The notes: a model not told the origin generated them from the sequence alone. A stretch of DNA of 64,000 nucleotides from Closterium sp. Naga37s-1 (GCA_947471745.1 CANJKZ010000117.1:987001-1051000), one strand, 5' to 3'; numbered from the stretch's first letter, positions 20,568 through 30,780 are shown. Made by a program: numbers and translations.

Positions 20568-23500
20568 CTAGCAAACGGGAACACCCCCAGAAGTGGCAAG
20601 ACGCGTGAGCCCAAGCTCGCGCACGTAGAAACGGTGTGGCGCACACAGAAGGGCCTTGGTGAAAATGTCAGCAAGGTTGGCAGTAGCGGCCACCTTGCGA
20701 AGGCGTAAGAAGCCAGACTGCACCAGCTCGCGCACGAAGAAGTAGCGGACCTCTATGTGTTTGCTGCGGGCGTGATAGACAGGATTTTCAGTGAGATGAA
20801 TCATGCTCGCACTGTCACAGGAGAGCGTCACAGAGGGCTGAGAGTGACTGAGCTCAGCAAGGAGAAAGGAGAGCCAGCGAGCCTCCTGAGCTGCCAATGT
20901 GCCTGCGTACAACTCAGCTTCGCAGGTAGAAAGGCAGACAGAGGATGAGCGAGTGGAGCGCCAGCTGATGAGACCACTGCCAAGAGTAAAACCATAACCC
21001 TGAGAGGAGCGGCGATCAGGGCGAGAATCAGCATAGGAGGAATCACTGGAACCGCAAAGAACAGGGGGAGAAGAGCCACCAAGAGTGAGAGCAAGATCAG
21101 AGGTAGCGCGGAGATAGCGGAGAACGCGCTTGGCAGCCGCCCAGTGCACGTCTGTGTGGCGACCAAGGCCAACAAAGCGAGAGAGGACACTGAGGGGGTA
21201 AGCAAGATCGGGGCGCGTGCACATCATAGCATACATGAGTGACCCAACGAGCTCAGGATAGGGTCACAGTTCTGAGGAGGGAGCGGGAACGGCAGGGGCA
21301 GTAAGCTGATGGTTAGCGGGAAGAGGAGTGGAAACTGGCTTAGCCTGTGACATTTCAAAGCGTTCAAGGATGGAGTGGATGTAGAAAGATTGAGAGAGAG
21401 AGATGGTGCGCGCAGTACGATCGCGACGAATCTCCATGCCAAGGTAGTGGCGAAGCTCGCCAAGATCCTTGCACAGGAGACGTGCCTGGAGGGCTAGCTT
21501 GACAGCGGCAAGGTCGGCAGAATCTTCAGCGAGGAGCACTAAGTCATCGACGTAGGCAAGAATGTAAACCCTGTGGGGGGAAGTGCGAATGAAGAGACTG
21601 GGGTCGGAAGAGGAGGTGGAGAAGCCAAGAGAGTGAAGAGTGGAGGCAAGCTTAGCATGCCACTCGCGTGGGGCCTGCTTAAGACCATACACTGGGCGCT
21701 TCAGCTCCCAGACAGTGCCTGGAGGGAAGGGGCGAGGAAAGCCAGCGGGGCGCTCAAGGAAAATGCGTTCATGAAGCTCGCCTTGGAGAAAGGCATTGGA
21801 GACATCCATAGAGTGAATCTCCCAATTCCAGCGGGCGCCTAGATCAAGAAGGAGGCGAAGAGTGGGGAGACGGGCAGTGGGGGAGTAAGTGGCAAAGTAG
21901 TCAATGCCTTCACGTTGGGTGAAGCCTTTGGCGCAGTAACGGGCTTTGAAGACAGGGAGCTCCCCAGGCAGCTGTTTGACACGAAAGACCCATTTGCCCT
22001 TCACAATGGTGGCGCCAGGGGGGGGGACAGAGTCAACGTAAGAGTGAGTCCTAGTGAATGCCTCACACTCGGCAATGATGGCAGCCATCCACTCAGTTGC
22101 ATGAAAGCCAGACACTGCCTCGGAATAGGTCTGAGGGGTGGGAATAGCGGCAGTGTCAACGGAGAGAAGAGTCGGAGAATTGGAGAAGTCGCCAATGGTG
22201 ACACAGAGGAGGGGTGAAACAGGATGAACAGAGAAAAGCTCCTCAAAGCGATCTTCGAGAAGATCAACGTTCTGAGAGGGAGAGAGAAGAGTAAAGAGAG
22301 CAGAGTGTTGAAAATTGGACATTGCATGGGTCATGGAGCGGGTGAGACGGGGAGAGGGTGGGGGGGCAGGTGCAGAAGGGAGGGTAGCAGAAGGAGGTGA
22401 TGAGGGAGGGGCCATGGGAGCAGAAGATGAAGATGCAGGAGGAGAGATGCCAGAGATGACAGCGGAGGGGGGGGTGGAGGAGGCAGGCAGGGGAGGTGGA
22501 GCAGGGGCAAGAGGAAGGGGAGGAGGAGAGGGAGCAGCAGAGGGCAGCGGATCAAAGTCAGACCAATGGAGAGAGGGAGCAGGTGGGGTGGGAGGGGGAG
22601 TGAGGAATGGAGATTGAGTCTCATCAAAGATGACATCCTGGCTGCGAATGAGCTGCTGAGAGGAGGGAGCATAGAAAAGGTAGCCAGGACAGTCAGAGTT
22701 GATACCAATAAACGCACAAAGCTGCGTCTTGGGAGCGAGTTTCCCACCCTGACGCGCCCGATCAGCGGGATTGATGAGGACATGAGCGACACAGCCCCAC
22801 ACCCGAAGAGGGCGGGCAGAAGGCTGGCGGCCAGTCCAGAGCTGAAAGGGTGTAATGGAAGAGCGAATGGGATGAGGGCGAAGGTTAGAAAGAAGAGTGG
22901 CGTGAACAAGAGCGTAGCTCCAAAGAGAGTGGGGAGCAGAAGCATGCGTAAGGAGACAGCGGGTGATCTCCGTGAGAGTGCGAATACGACGCTCGGCAAC
23001 ACCATTTTGTTCAGGAGAATGCGGAAGGGTGGAGGTTTGGCGAATGCCATGAGAGGAGCAGTAAGAAGAAAGAGAGTGGTTAAAGAACTCGCCACCACCA
23101 TCAGAGTGGAGGCGCGCGACAGGGCGGCCAAAGCGAAGACGCGCCTGCTCAGCCCAGCGAATGATGAGGGAGGGGGCGTCAGATTTGGCACGGAGGGGAT
23201 AGACAGTGGCAAAGCGAGAATGGTCATCGACGAGAAGAAGAAAATAGCGATGACCCTGACGGGAGGCAATGGGAGAGGGACCCCAGAGGTCCATATGCAC
23301 AAGATCAAGGGGTTTGGTGGAGGCAGAAGGGGAAGAAGGATGGGGAGATTGGGAGAGCTTAGCTTGAATACAAGGGGTGCATGGAGGAGCGGGAGAGGGG
23401 GGAAGGGGCGGGAGAGAGGAAGGGAGATCATGAAGCAGCTTCGAGTTGACCATGCTGCGAAGGAGAGGGAAGTTGGGGTGGCCAAGGCGATGATGGAGAA

Positions 23501-24338
23501 GAAGGGTAGGTTGGGTGAGAGAGCGACAGTCGCAAGAGGAGACGGGAGGGACAAAAGAAGAGGAAGTGTGGTGGACAGATGAGGGGAGGGGAACACGAAG
23601 GGTGTAGAGGCGAGTAGTAGGAGAAAGGGTGAAACGAGCGAGGTGCCGGTCGTGGTAATGAAGATCACAATAGAGTGCACCTGCGGGGAAGAGCACTCGT
23701 ACACCGAGGCGTTGAAGGGCAGGAAGGGATAGGAGGTTATGACGGCAAGAGGGAACATAAAGGCCAGTAACAGCGCCAGAGGGAGAGGCAGGACAGGGAA
23801 GAGAGGAAGTGCCTGTGCAGATCATGGTCATGGTCTCCCCAGCCCCATCAATAGAGAGGGGACGAGGAAAATTGCGAAGAACACCAGCATCACGAAAGAC
23901 AGAGTCAGTAGCAGCACTGTCAAGGACAAAATCCAAGGTGCGAGGAAGTGAGAGAGCGGCAGCCGTAGGGCTGGGAGAGTGAGAAGCAGTGCTTTGAACG
24001 GGTGGAGAAAATGGAACGAGAAAGCGAGGGTCCATAAGAGGAGAAGCACCAAGGATGCTATCCTGAGATGGCATGGTCACACTGAAAACAGAGGCCAGAG
24101 AGCCAAAACCAGAGGTTACAGCGGCAGAAGAGCGGCGACGCTGATGGGATAGCGGAATCCAAGAAGAGGGGTGGAGAAGAGGGGAGGTACAACGGCAAGT
24201 AGGAAGGGCGGAAGGGGAGGAAGGGGCAGCGAAGGGGGCGGAGAGTAGGGAAGGCAATGGTAGGAGAGGAGGTACGGCGGGAGAAGGGTGAGGATGGAAG
24301 CGCAGAGGAAGAGAGGTAAGAGCGAGAAGAGGCCCCAT
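20568..24338 (-). other. Copia pol region (protease, integrase, RT, RNase H)
   Basis: Two long open stretches carry the order typical of Copia. Protease with LDSAATDSVF lies near 23900, the GAG-pre-integrase HHRLGHPN near 23480, and the integrase core with HMDLWGPS, HSDGGGEF and PEQNGVAERR at about 23300-22960. Reverse transcriptase with DVSNAFLQGEL and YVDDLVLLAED lies at about 22000-21500, and RNase H with SSDSSYAD, CEAELYAG and KHIEVRYFFVRE at about 21050-20700. It is a fossil reading frame with few breaks. Confidence 0.88.
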
Positions 24339-24404
24339 ATGGGGGAGGGGATAGCAGTAAAGCAGTGTTGGAGAGAGAAAAGAGGAGGAGGAATAGGGGC
24401 GATG

Positions 24405-24965
24405 TAGTCAGCTGCTGAGCCGTTGAGGGGAGAAATAAGAGGAGGAGGGATAACGACGAAGTAGTCTGCTGCTGCGCCGCTGAGGGGAGACATAAGAGGA
24501 GGAGGGAAAACGGCGGGGTAGGCTGCTGCTGCGCCGCTGAGGGGAGAAATACGAGGAGGAGGGATAGGGGCGAAGGAGTCTGCTGCTGCGCCGCTGAGGG
24601 GAGAAATACGAGGAGGAGGGATAGCGACGAAGTAGTCTGCTGCTGCGCCACTGAGGGGAGACATAAGAGGAGGGAAAACGGCGGGGTAGTCTGCTGCTGC
24701 GCCGCTGAGGGGAGAAATACGAGGAGGAGGGATAGGGGCGAAGGAGTCTGCTGCTGCGCCGCTGAGGGGAGAAATACGAGGAGGAGGGATAGCGACGAAG
24801 TAGTCTGCTGCTGCGCCGCTGAGGGGAGAAATACGAGGAGGAGGGATAGCGGCGAAGTAGTCTGCTGCTGCGCCGCTGAGGGGAGAAATACGAGGAGGAG
24901 GGATAGCGGCGAAGTAGTCTGCTGCTGCGCCGCTGGGGGGAGAAATACGAGGAGGAGGAAAGGTG
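24405..24965 (-). repeat. 57-bp tandem repeat in the putative gag region
   Basis: About ten units of 57 bp, each containing TCTGCTGCTGCGCCGCTGAG and GGGAGAAATACGAGGAGGAG, with a few 3- to 6-bp length variants. The unit length is a multiple of three and the unit contains no stop in any of the three minus-strand frames, so three overlapping long frames exist: LPSAAQQQ-, PLSGAAAD- and SPQRRSSR-type. Canonical Copia gag motifs are not seen. Confidence 0.88.
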
Positions 24966-25805
24966 TGGAAGGCGACGAAACACGGACAGCTACCAGCTGC
25001 AGCAGATAGGGAGAGAAGAGAGGCGGAGGAAGAGGTGAGAGGGTGGGGGAAATAGAGGGAGAGAGAAGAGGAGGAGGAGGGTGAAGGAGCGGAGTGTGGG
25101 GAGGAAGTAGGGTCACGATCACCAAGTGGCAATCAGTAACACGCAGCCAGGTGGCAGATGCGGAGGGGAAGGAAGTGGAGGAAGGGAGGAAAGGCACGGA
25201 AGGGAGGAAGGAATGAGGAGAGGAGGAGGAGGGTGAAGAGGCGGATGGGGTGAGGGGAGAAGGAGGAGGTGGTGCAGAAACGGCAGAAGAAGGCGCGCCA
25301 CGGGGGGGAGGGGAAGGCGCCTGCAGGGAGGTGTGGCAGGCCGCCCACGAGAGGGTGAGGAAGGGTGGCTGGGAGGAGGGAAGGGTGGCCAAGGAGATGG
25401 AGGGCGGTGGGCAAGACGCGCGCGCGCATCGACGGCGGGGAGGCCGCGCACGTCGCCGTCGACGCGCGCGTCGACGGCGGGACGGCCGCGCACGTCGACG
25501 ACGGGCAGGGCGCGCGACGCGGCGGTGAGTAGGGCGCGCGACGAGGTGGGGGGGGGGGGGGAGGGCGGCGCGACGACGAGAGAGGGCGCGCGACTAGGGG
25601 ACGGGGCGCGTGACTAGGCAGGGAGACCTCGGGTGATGGATGGAAGGTTCCGTGATTGAAAAAAAAAAAAGAACTTTAAGGGTCGAAATACTAGGGAAGA
25701 TAATTTTCGACTAGGTAAAAAGTGGCGCGCCGGATGCCTAAGGCCTAAACCGTACTAAGAGATATAGATTGGGACAAAACGCCAAGGATTTGGCTCTAGA
25801 TACCA

Positions 25806-26064
25806 TGTTAAAACTGAGAGTGTGGTAGCCATGGCTAGGAAGAGAGAAGGTAGCGAGAGAAAAAATTGTATTAGGAAAGAAGTGTCGAGATACAAGTCTA
25901 GAAAGGAATTGGAAACCCTAATTGAACTTAGGGTGTGTTCAGTTTGTACTATAGCTACGAAATGAACCTAAATTGAACCTGGAAGCATAACTCGCTCTAA
26001 GCATGGTGGAATGATAAGAGAACACCAAAATAAAGGCCAGAGCGAGCTCTAGCCTACTCCAACA
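25806..26064 (-). repeat. Copia LTR (right, 5' LTR)
   Basis: 259 bp, the partner of 20273-20531, followed by CCCCT (26065-26069). The primer site lies immediately to its left. Confidence 0.92.
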
Positions 26065-26538
26065 CCCCTCCCTTCTCCCCACTCTCTCGGGTGCACGCAG
26101 CCTGCCCTGCAGGGGTCGAGTTCCAGAGGTGCTCAAAGCGGCTGTGAGCGACCCGCCCATTGCCATCCCTTCTCCTCCCGGTGCCTTCCCCCCTCCCCCC
26201 CCCTCCCCCTCCCGCTTTCTTGGGTGCACGGGCCTGCAGGGGTCGAGTGCCAGAGGCTCTCAAGGCGGTTGTGAGCGTGATGGTGCATCTGTCCCCATCC
26301 TCCTTCCCCCTTACCCACCCTCCCCTCCCCGCGTGCACGTGACCTGCGCTGCAGGGGTCGTGTCCAGAGGTGCTCAAGGCGGTTGTGAGCGTGATGGTGC
26401 ACTTGTCCCCCACCTCCCTCCCCCGCCTTCCCCCTCCATCCTCTTCCCCCTTGCCCCATCTTCCCTCCCCGCGTGCACAGGCCTGCTCTGCACTGCAGGG
26501 GTCGTGTCCAGAGGTGTCTTTTGAGTCCTGCTGGGCAG
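26065..26538 (+). pseudogene. ARPC5: ARPC5 exon array, right segment (4 copies of the EALKAA exon)
   Basis: Exon pieces start at 26113, 26240, 26355 and 26499, each after a C-rich tract and CTGCAG. The first encodes VPEVLKAAVSDPPIA, the fullest ARPC5-like reading in the array. The fourth is cut after CCAGAGGTG and joins a half palindrome (TCTTTTGAGTC), which leads directly into the acceptor CTGGGCAG of the next ARPC5 exon at 26539. This order (EALKAA exon, then WEVVQ exon) matches the order in the protein. Confidence 0.6.
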
Positions 26539-26882
26539 GATGCCAACTGGGAGGTGGTGCAGCGGGAATTCATCTACCCCAACCTTCGTTGCCTTCACTA
26601 AATCCCTTCCATTTCCTTTGCACTTTGCACTCATCTGCTGGGCAGGATGCCAACTGGGAGGTGGTGCAGTGGGCGCTGGTCGCAGTGCTTTTGAGGTGCT
26701 CAAAAGTAATTTTCTGAATCCCACTTCGTGTCGTGCTGGGCTTTTGTGTGCCACTCCGTCCTGTACTGTGCGGGCGGGTTGCTGTGGAGGATGCCTGCTG
26801 AGAGGTGGTTCAGCGGAAGCCGTTCTTTTAGGCGCTCAAAGCTCATTCACTGAATCCCTTCCATTCCGTGCCCTCCGGCCGG
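26539..26882 (+). pseudogene. ARPC5: ARPC5 WEVVQ exon, three truncated copies
   Basis: Copies start at 26539 and 26646, each after CTGCTGGGCAG with a good pyrimidine tract (CTTCCATTTCCTTTGCAC before the second). They begin GATGCCAACTGGGAGGTGGT (DANWEVVQ). The first is lost after about 29 nt. The second reaches GCGCTGGTCGCAGTG and is cut by CTTTTGAGGTGCTCAAAAG. A third at about 26780 is very degenerate. They are partial duplicates of the intact exon at 26883. Confidence 0.65.
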
Positions 26883-26983
26883 GATGCCAATTGGGAGGTG
26901 GTGCAGCGGGCGCTGGTGGCAGTGGAAGACGTGGATGGGGCCATTGCAGGGCTCAAGTTGGAGGGGTGCGATACTCTCATGCG
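26883..26983 (+). pseudogene. ARPC5: ARPC5 penultimate exon, full-length copy
   Basis: 101 nt encode DANWEVVQRALVAVEDVDGA, then IAGLKLEGCDTLM, plus two bases of an Arg codon, and end at the donor GTGAGT. Joined to the terminal exon at 29024 the phase is exact and gives LMRYLYRALRTGDASL. The product is the p16 subunit of the Arp2/3 actin-nucleating complex; in plants this family is ARPC5/CROOKED. Upstream the expected acceptor reads CCGGCCGGG rather than AG, so the splice site may be damaged. No N-terminal exon of the gene is visible in the window. Confidence 0.7.
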
Positions 26984-27074
26984 GTGAGTGCCATGTGTGC
27001 TGTGTGCTGCCATTCTTTGTCCTGCTGTGCGGGGTGAGTACCGTGTGCCTTATGAGTCGATTCAAGAGGCAGTT

Positions 27075-27649
27075 CGCTAGTGGCGGTGGAGGATGCGGAT
27101 GGGGCCATTGCAGGGCTAGAGTCGGAGGGGTGTGACACAATCATGTGGTGACTGCGTCCTGTGTGCCCGTAAAGCAGACTGTGTAAGTACCGTGCGGCTT
27201 TTGAGTCGGTTCATGAGTCAGCGCGCTGGTGGCGGTGGAGGATGTGGATGGGACCATTGCAGGGCTCAAGTCGGAGGGGTGCGACACGACACACTCATGC
27301 GGTGAGTAGTGTGTGTGGTGCAATTCCTTGCCCTACTGTGCGGGTGAGTGCCAGGTGGTTGTAGAGTCGACTCAAAACTTGTCGCGCTGGTGGCAGTGGA
27401 GGATGTGGATGGGGCCATCGCAGGGCTCAAGTCGGAGGGGTGTGACACACGCATGCGGTGAGTGTTGCGCTGTGTGTTTCTTGATCGACTCATGCGGTGA
27501 CTGCGTGCTGTGTGTGTGCCCGTAGTGCAGACTGCGTGAGAGCCGTGTGACTTTAGAGTCGTCTCACTAGTCACCTCGCTGGTGGCAGTGGAGGATGTGG
27601 ATGGCGCTATTGCAGGGCTCAAGTCCGAGGGGTGCGACACGCTCATGCG
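27075..27649 (+). pseudogene. ARPC5: ARPC5 penultimate exon, four tandem truncated copies
   Basis: Copies lie at 27075-27147, 27224-27301, 27385-27457 and 27577-27649, about 150-190 bp apart. Each starts at CGCTGGTGGC (ALVAVED), lacks the DANWEVVQ half, and is preceded by a degenerate GAGTCGACTCAAAA-type palindrome. Each keeps a donor (GTGACT in the first, GTGAGT in the others). The second carries a 6-bp in-frame duplication. The last equals the copy at 50-122. The unit that was amplified therefore already had the palindrome-truncated exon joined to its donor and intron start. Confidence 0.7.
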
Positions 27650-28224
27650 GTGAGTGCCGGTGTGCGCGCATGCAGTGCAGATTGCGTAAGCGGGATTGGG
27701 CAACCAGGACGCTGTGAGTTAGTGCAAATGATTCACGCACTGGGTGCGGGATGATTCACGGATGAGGCCTATCCATCCATGCTGGGCGCGGGTCAAAGGT
27801 GACCCAACATCGGTTGATAACCTTGGCTTATCCAATCCAATTAGACCTGCACCTTTAGGGGTGGGGTTGGGTGTGACCCAAATCTGGGTCAGGTGTGACC
27901 CAAACCCGCCCCCCGTGCATTAAACCCTAAAATCTGGGGTGCGGTGATGGAGGGCTGAATGTGTGCTAATGAATTGCGCTGTCAAGGTATGCGGAGTGTG
28001 CTGGCGCCCTGAGCTGTGCTCGCGCCCTGAGCCGTGCTGGCTCGCAATGTTGTCGTTGTGCTGGTGTGCTGCGCTTTCAATGTTGAGGGAAATCAACGGG
28101 CCGCATTATGGCCAGTAGACATGAGTGCACAGCACGCCCCCAGCACACCCTTTTCCTGTCTCTCTCCCGTTTTAAATCTTCTGGCACCTCTCTTTCTCTT
28201 TCCTCCTCACCACCCATCCCTCCC

Positions 28225-28640
28225 GTGCCCCATTTTCTACCTGTTCGACTATGCCACGAGTGAGACTCATCTTGCTCTCATATCGTCTTGCCGCCTGGCC
28301 ATGACTCATGAAGCGCCACCAACCATCCCCCTCCGTGCCTTACTTTCTACCTGCTCCACTATGCTACGAGTGAGACTCGTCTGTCTCTCATACCATCTTC
28401 TGCAGCACCTGCTCTCTCTTCCACCATGCCGCCTAGTCATGGCTCATGAAGTGCCACCACCCATGCCTTCCACACCTTTCCACAGCCGGTCCTGCCCCCT
28501 CACCCTGCCATGCCCCGTCACCCTTCCATACCCCTCTGCCCCAACATGCCACTATTCTCCACTATCCCTGTACTGAGCAAAGACTTTTATTTCTCTCATA
28601 CCGTCCAGCGCCTTTGCTATTGCGCCATGGCGACATGTTA
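28225..28640 (+). repeat. Intronic tandem repeat of about 110 bp
   Basis: Three to four diverged units share TTCTACCTGCTCCACTATGC, a GAGTGAGACTC phrase, CTCATAYCRTCTT and GGCTCATGAAGCGCCACCA. The first one and a half units are also present at about 680-829, where the Helentron junction falls in the second unit at TATGCTACG. The repeat lies in the intron between the ARPC5 penultimate and terminal exons. Confidence 0.6.
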
Positions 28641-28733
28641 TGAAGCCCTAGAGCCTATGTCTTTCACGCCTTTCCATAACCCGCCCTGCCGCTTCACACT
28701 GCTGTCCTCTTACACATCGCCAACCCCCTGCAG

Positions 28734-28934
28734 GTACCTGTACCGAGCACTGAGAACATGGGATGCATCACTGTGTGCGTGGGCGCTGTGGGTGCATGAT
28801 TCTATTATTGAGGCGCCTAATGATGAGTTTCTGCAACCCAACATGCCCTTCCACCTCAACATGCCCCCCACATCGCCTTGCCCCCGCAGGTACCTGTACC
28901 GAGCACTGAGGACGGGGGACCCATCGCTGTGTGC
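28734..28934 (+). pseudogene. ARPC5: ARPC5 terminal exon, two truncated copies
   Basis: Copies at 28734-28799 and 28890-28934 each follow a pyrimidine tract ending CTGCAG or CCGCAG. They begin GTACCTGTACCGAGCACTGA (YLYRAL). The first continues through DASLCAWALWVH and then diverges; the second stops after DPSLCA. Both have usable-looking acceptors but no proper end. Confidence 0.7.
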
Positions 28935-29023
28935 TCCTTCACCCCACTGTGCCATGCCCCCTGCACCCCCCTGTGCCCTTAATCCACTCTCACGTGCCCC
29001 CCCACATCGCCATCCCCCTGCAG

Positions 29024-29159
29024 GTACCTGTACCGCGCACTGAGAACAGGGGATGCATCGCTGTGTGCGCGAGCGCTGCGGGTGCATGAGAAGCTGACGG
29101 AGAAGGCAGGGCTGGGCTGCATCATGCGCGTTATGGCTGATAGGAAGCACACCGTCTAA
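29024..29159 (+). pseudogene. ARPC5: ARPC5 terminal exon, full copy with stop
   Basis: 136 nt after CCCCCTGCAG encode YLYRALRTGDASLCARALRV, then HEKLTEKAGLGCIMRVMADR and KHTV, and TAA. The HEKLTEKAGLGCI block and the RKHTV-like end are the signature of plant and algal ARPC5. With the exon at 26883 it gives a 78-residue C-terminal half in correct phase. It is called a pseudogene because the N-terminal exons are not seen; a working gene using exons outside the window cannot be excluded. Confidence 0.75.
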
Positions 29160-29217
29160 TGCAGCACACCGTGTAGTGTTCAGTGTGTCTTTCCCAGTGT
29201 GTTGTTATCAACATTTG

Positions 29218-29304
29218 TGGCTGTGGGTGCATGAGAAACTGACGGAGAAGGCAGGGCTGGGTTGCATCATGCGCGTTATGGCTGATAGGAAGCACACCGT
29301 GTAG
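29218..29304 (+). pseudogene. ARPC5: ARPC5 terminal exon, 3' half copy
   Basis: GCTGTGGGTGCATGAGAAAC starts a copy of the second half of the terminal exon (LWVHEKLTEKAGLGCIMRVM, then ADRKHTV) that ends with TAG instead of TAA. It leads straight into the 98-bp tandem array. Confidence 0.75.
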
Positions 29305-29696
29305 CATGTGCCTGCTTATGAGGCGCCTCACAAGAATTTCAGGAGAAGGCGGGGCTGGGCTGCATCATGCGCGTTATGGCTGACAGGAAGCACACCGTGT
29401 AGCATGTGCCTGCTTATGAGGCGCCTCACAAGAATTTCAGGAGAAGGCGGGGCTGGGCTGCATCATGCGCGTTATGGCTGACAGGAAGCACACCGTGTAT
29501 CATGTGCCTGCTTATGAGGCGCCTCACAAGAATTTCAGGAGAAGGCGGGGCTGGGCTGCATCATGCGCGTTATGGCTGACAGGAAGCACACCGTGTAGCA
29601 TGTGCCTGCTTATGAGGCGCCTTACAAGAATTTCAGGAGAAGGCGGGGCTGGGCTGCATCATGCACGTTATGGCTGATAGGAAGCACACCGTGTAG
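29305..29696 (+). repeat. 98-bp tandem array of the ARPC5 C-terminal coding end
   Basis: Four exact-length 98-bp units start at 29305, 29403, 29501 and 29599. Each holds CATGTGCCTGCTTATGAGGC, a GAATTTCAGGAG phrase, GGCTGGGCTGCATCATGCGC and GAAGCACACCGTGTAG, so each repeats the final 22 or so codons and the stop. The second unit boundary has TAT in place of TAG, leaving it open. Units differ by very few bases, implying recent amplification. Confidence 0.92.
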
Positions 29697-29924
29697 CGTC
29701 CAGTGTGTCTTGTCCAGTGCGTTGTTATCAACTGGAAAAACGATCGGGGCTAGTAAAGGTGAAGGGGTTTGGGGTTGGGCTTTTTTGAGAGGGAGAAGAG
29801 GAAGAAAGGGGTTTAGGAACATGGGAACTAGCAGAAATCCACATGTGATGTATTTTTAGGGAGCAGACAAAGTTTTCATGTACACTCACAACGTTCCCTA
29901 GCCCCACGCCAACGCACACCCACT

Positions 29925-30020
29925 CCCACACCCACTCCCCACACCCACACCCACACCCACACCCACACCCACAACCACACCCACACCCACACCCACACCC
30001 CCACCCACACACACCCACGC
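29925..30020. repeat. CACACC microsatellite
   Basis: An imperfect CACACC hexamer array with interruptions lies directly beside the 3' end of the PPR coding block on the opposite strand. It may have replaced the rest of that gene. Confidence 0.9.
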
Positions 30021-30490
30021 CCCCCCCAGAGGCAGTCCAGCATGCTTCAACTCTTCCCACACCTTGTAAAACCTCTGAACCGCTCCTCGCTTCGCATATC
30101 GACCCATCAAGGCCCAACATGTCTTCATGGTATTCAACCTTTCTCCTGCTCCCTGCATCGCCTCAATACACATATCCATTTTTTGTAACTGCCCGGAGAG
30201 CGCGTATGCACCAATCAGGACGTTGTACGTCACGTTGCTGGGCTGCCTGCTGGGCTGTCCGCATGAACGCGAGATACGACTCCAATTCTTCAACCCGCCT
30301 GAGCTTGCTGAGGCTGGCTAGGCTGATGTTGTGTATGTATTTTTTAGAATTCTAAAAAAACATACGCTAGGCTGATGTTGTAAGCAACTTCGTCAGGCAG
30401 CTTATCCTCGTCCAAAGGGATAAGAGTTGTCTTTTGAGTCGCCAGGCAGGCATCATTCCCTGGTGGGGTGGAGATGCATATAGGAGCACG
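30021..30490 (-). pseudogene. PPR (pentatricopeptide repeat) gene fragment
   Basis: Read leftward, the block encodes LPDEVAYNISLA, then SLSKLRRVEELESYLAFM, VTYNVLIGAYALSGQLQKMD, MCIEAMQGAGERLNTMKTCW and ALMGRYAKRGAVQRFYKVWE with ELKHAGLP. The VTYNVLIGAYA and TCWALMGRYAKRG spacing is that of plant PPR motifs, which bind organellar RNA. The frame shifts once near 30225 (QQAAQQ to NVTYN), and a 35-bp hairpin insertion splits it at 30333-30367. A partial duplicate (AEAASNILLASLKQ) lies at about 30640-30705 beyond a CA microsatellite. It is convergent with ARPC5 and looks like a dead or truncated gene. Confidence 0.65.
30333..30367. mobile_element. 35-bp hairpin insertion with 14-bp target duplication
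   Basis: GTATGTATTTTTTAGAA and TTCTAAAAAAACATAC pair as a stem with one bulge. The phrase TAGGCTGATGTTGT stands on both sides (30319-30332 and 30368-30381). Without one repeat and the hairpin the PPR frame reads NISLASLSKLRR continuously. Confidence 0.75.
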
Positions 30491-30538
30491 AGTGCCGACA
30501 TATGTTATATATAACAGCAAGTGTGTATGGCAAACGCG

Positions 30539-30590
30539 CGCACACACACACACACACACGCACGCACGCACGCACGCACGCACGTACGCA

Positions 30591-30630
<40 letters not shown>
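30539..30630. repeat. CA/CG-rich microsatellite
   Basis: (CA)n with inserted (CGCA)n and a few CGTACG steps, about 90 bp, separates the two copies of the PPR exon piece. Confidence 0.95.
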
Positions 30631-30632
<2 letters not shown>

Positions 30633-30780
30633 AGTCCGAGCCTGCTTGAGGCTGGCTAAGAGTATGTTGGAGGCAGCTTCGGCAGGTATCATTCCCTGGT
30701 GGTGGGTGGTGGAGATGCACAGGGAAGCACGTGAGCTTGGTATATCACACACATAGCAACTGAGACTAGCGTACACTCAC

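Larger units (their letters stand above)
20273..26064 (-). mobile_element. Ty1/Copia LTR retrotransposon, nearly full length
   Basis: 5792 bp with 259-bp LTRs (20273-20531 and 25806-26064) and the 5-bp duplication CCCCT on both sides. Reading leftward, the parts are an initiator-tRNA primer site next to the right LTR (TGGTATCTAGAGCC, about 25805), a GC-rich leader (about 25620-25410), a low-complexity putative gag region with a 57-bp tandem repeat, and pol: protease, integrase, reverse transcriptase, RNase H. Two or so breaks are apparent. The LTRs differ at about three positions by eye (roughly 1 percent), so insertion was recent. It sits in the ARPC5 exon array, which continues on both sides. 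Confidence 0.92.

Noticed and set aside
22566-23582. 338-aa plus-strand frame rich in R, G and E
   Set aside because: It is the antisense shadow of the Copia pol frame, which has clear protease, integrase and RT motifs on the minus strand.
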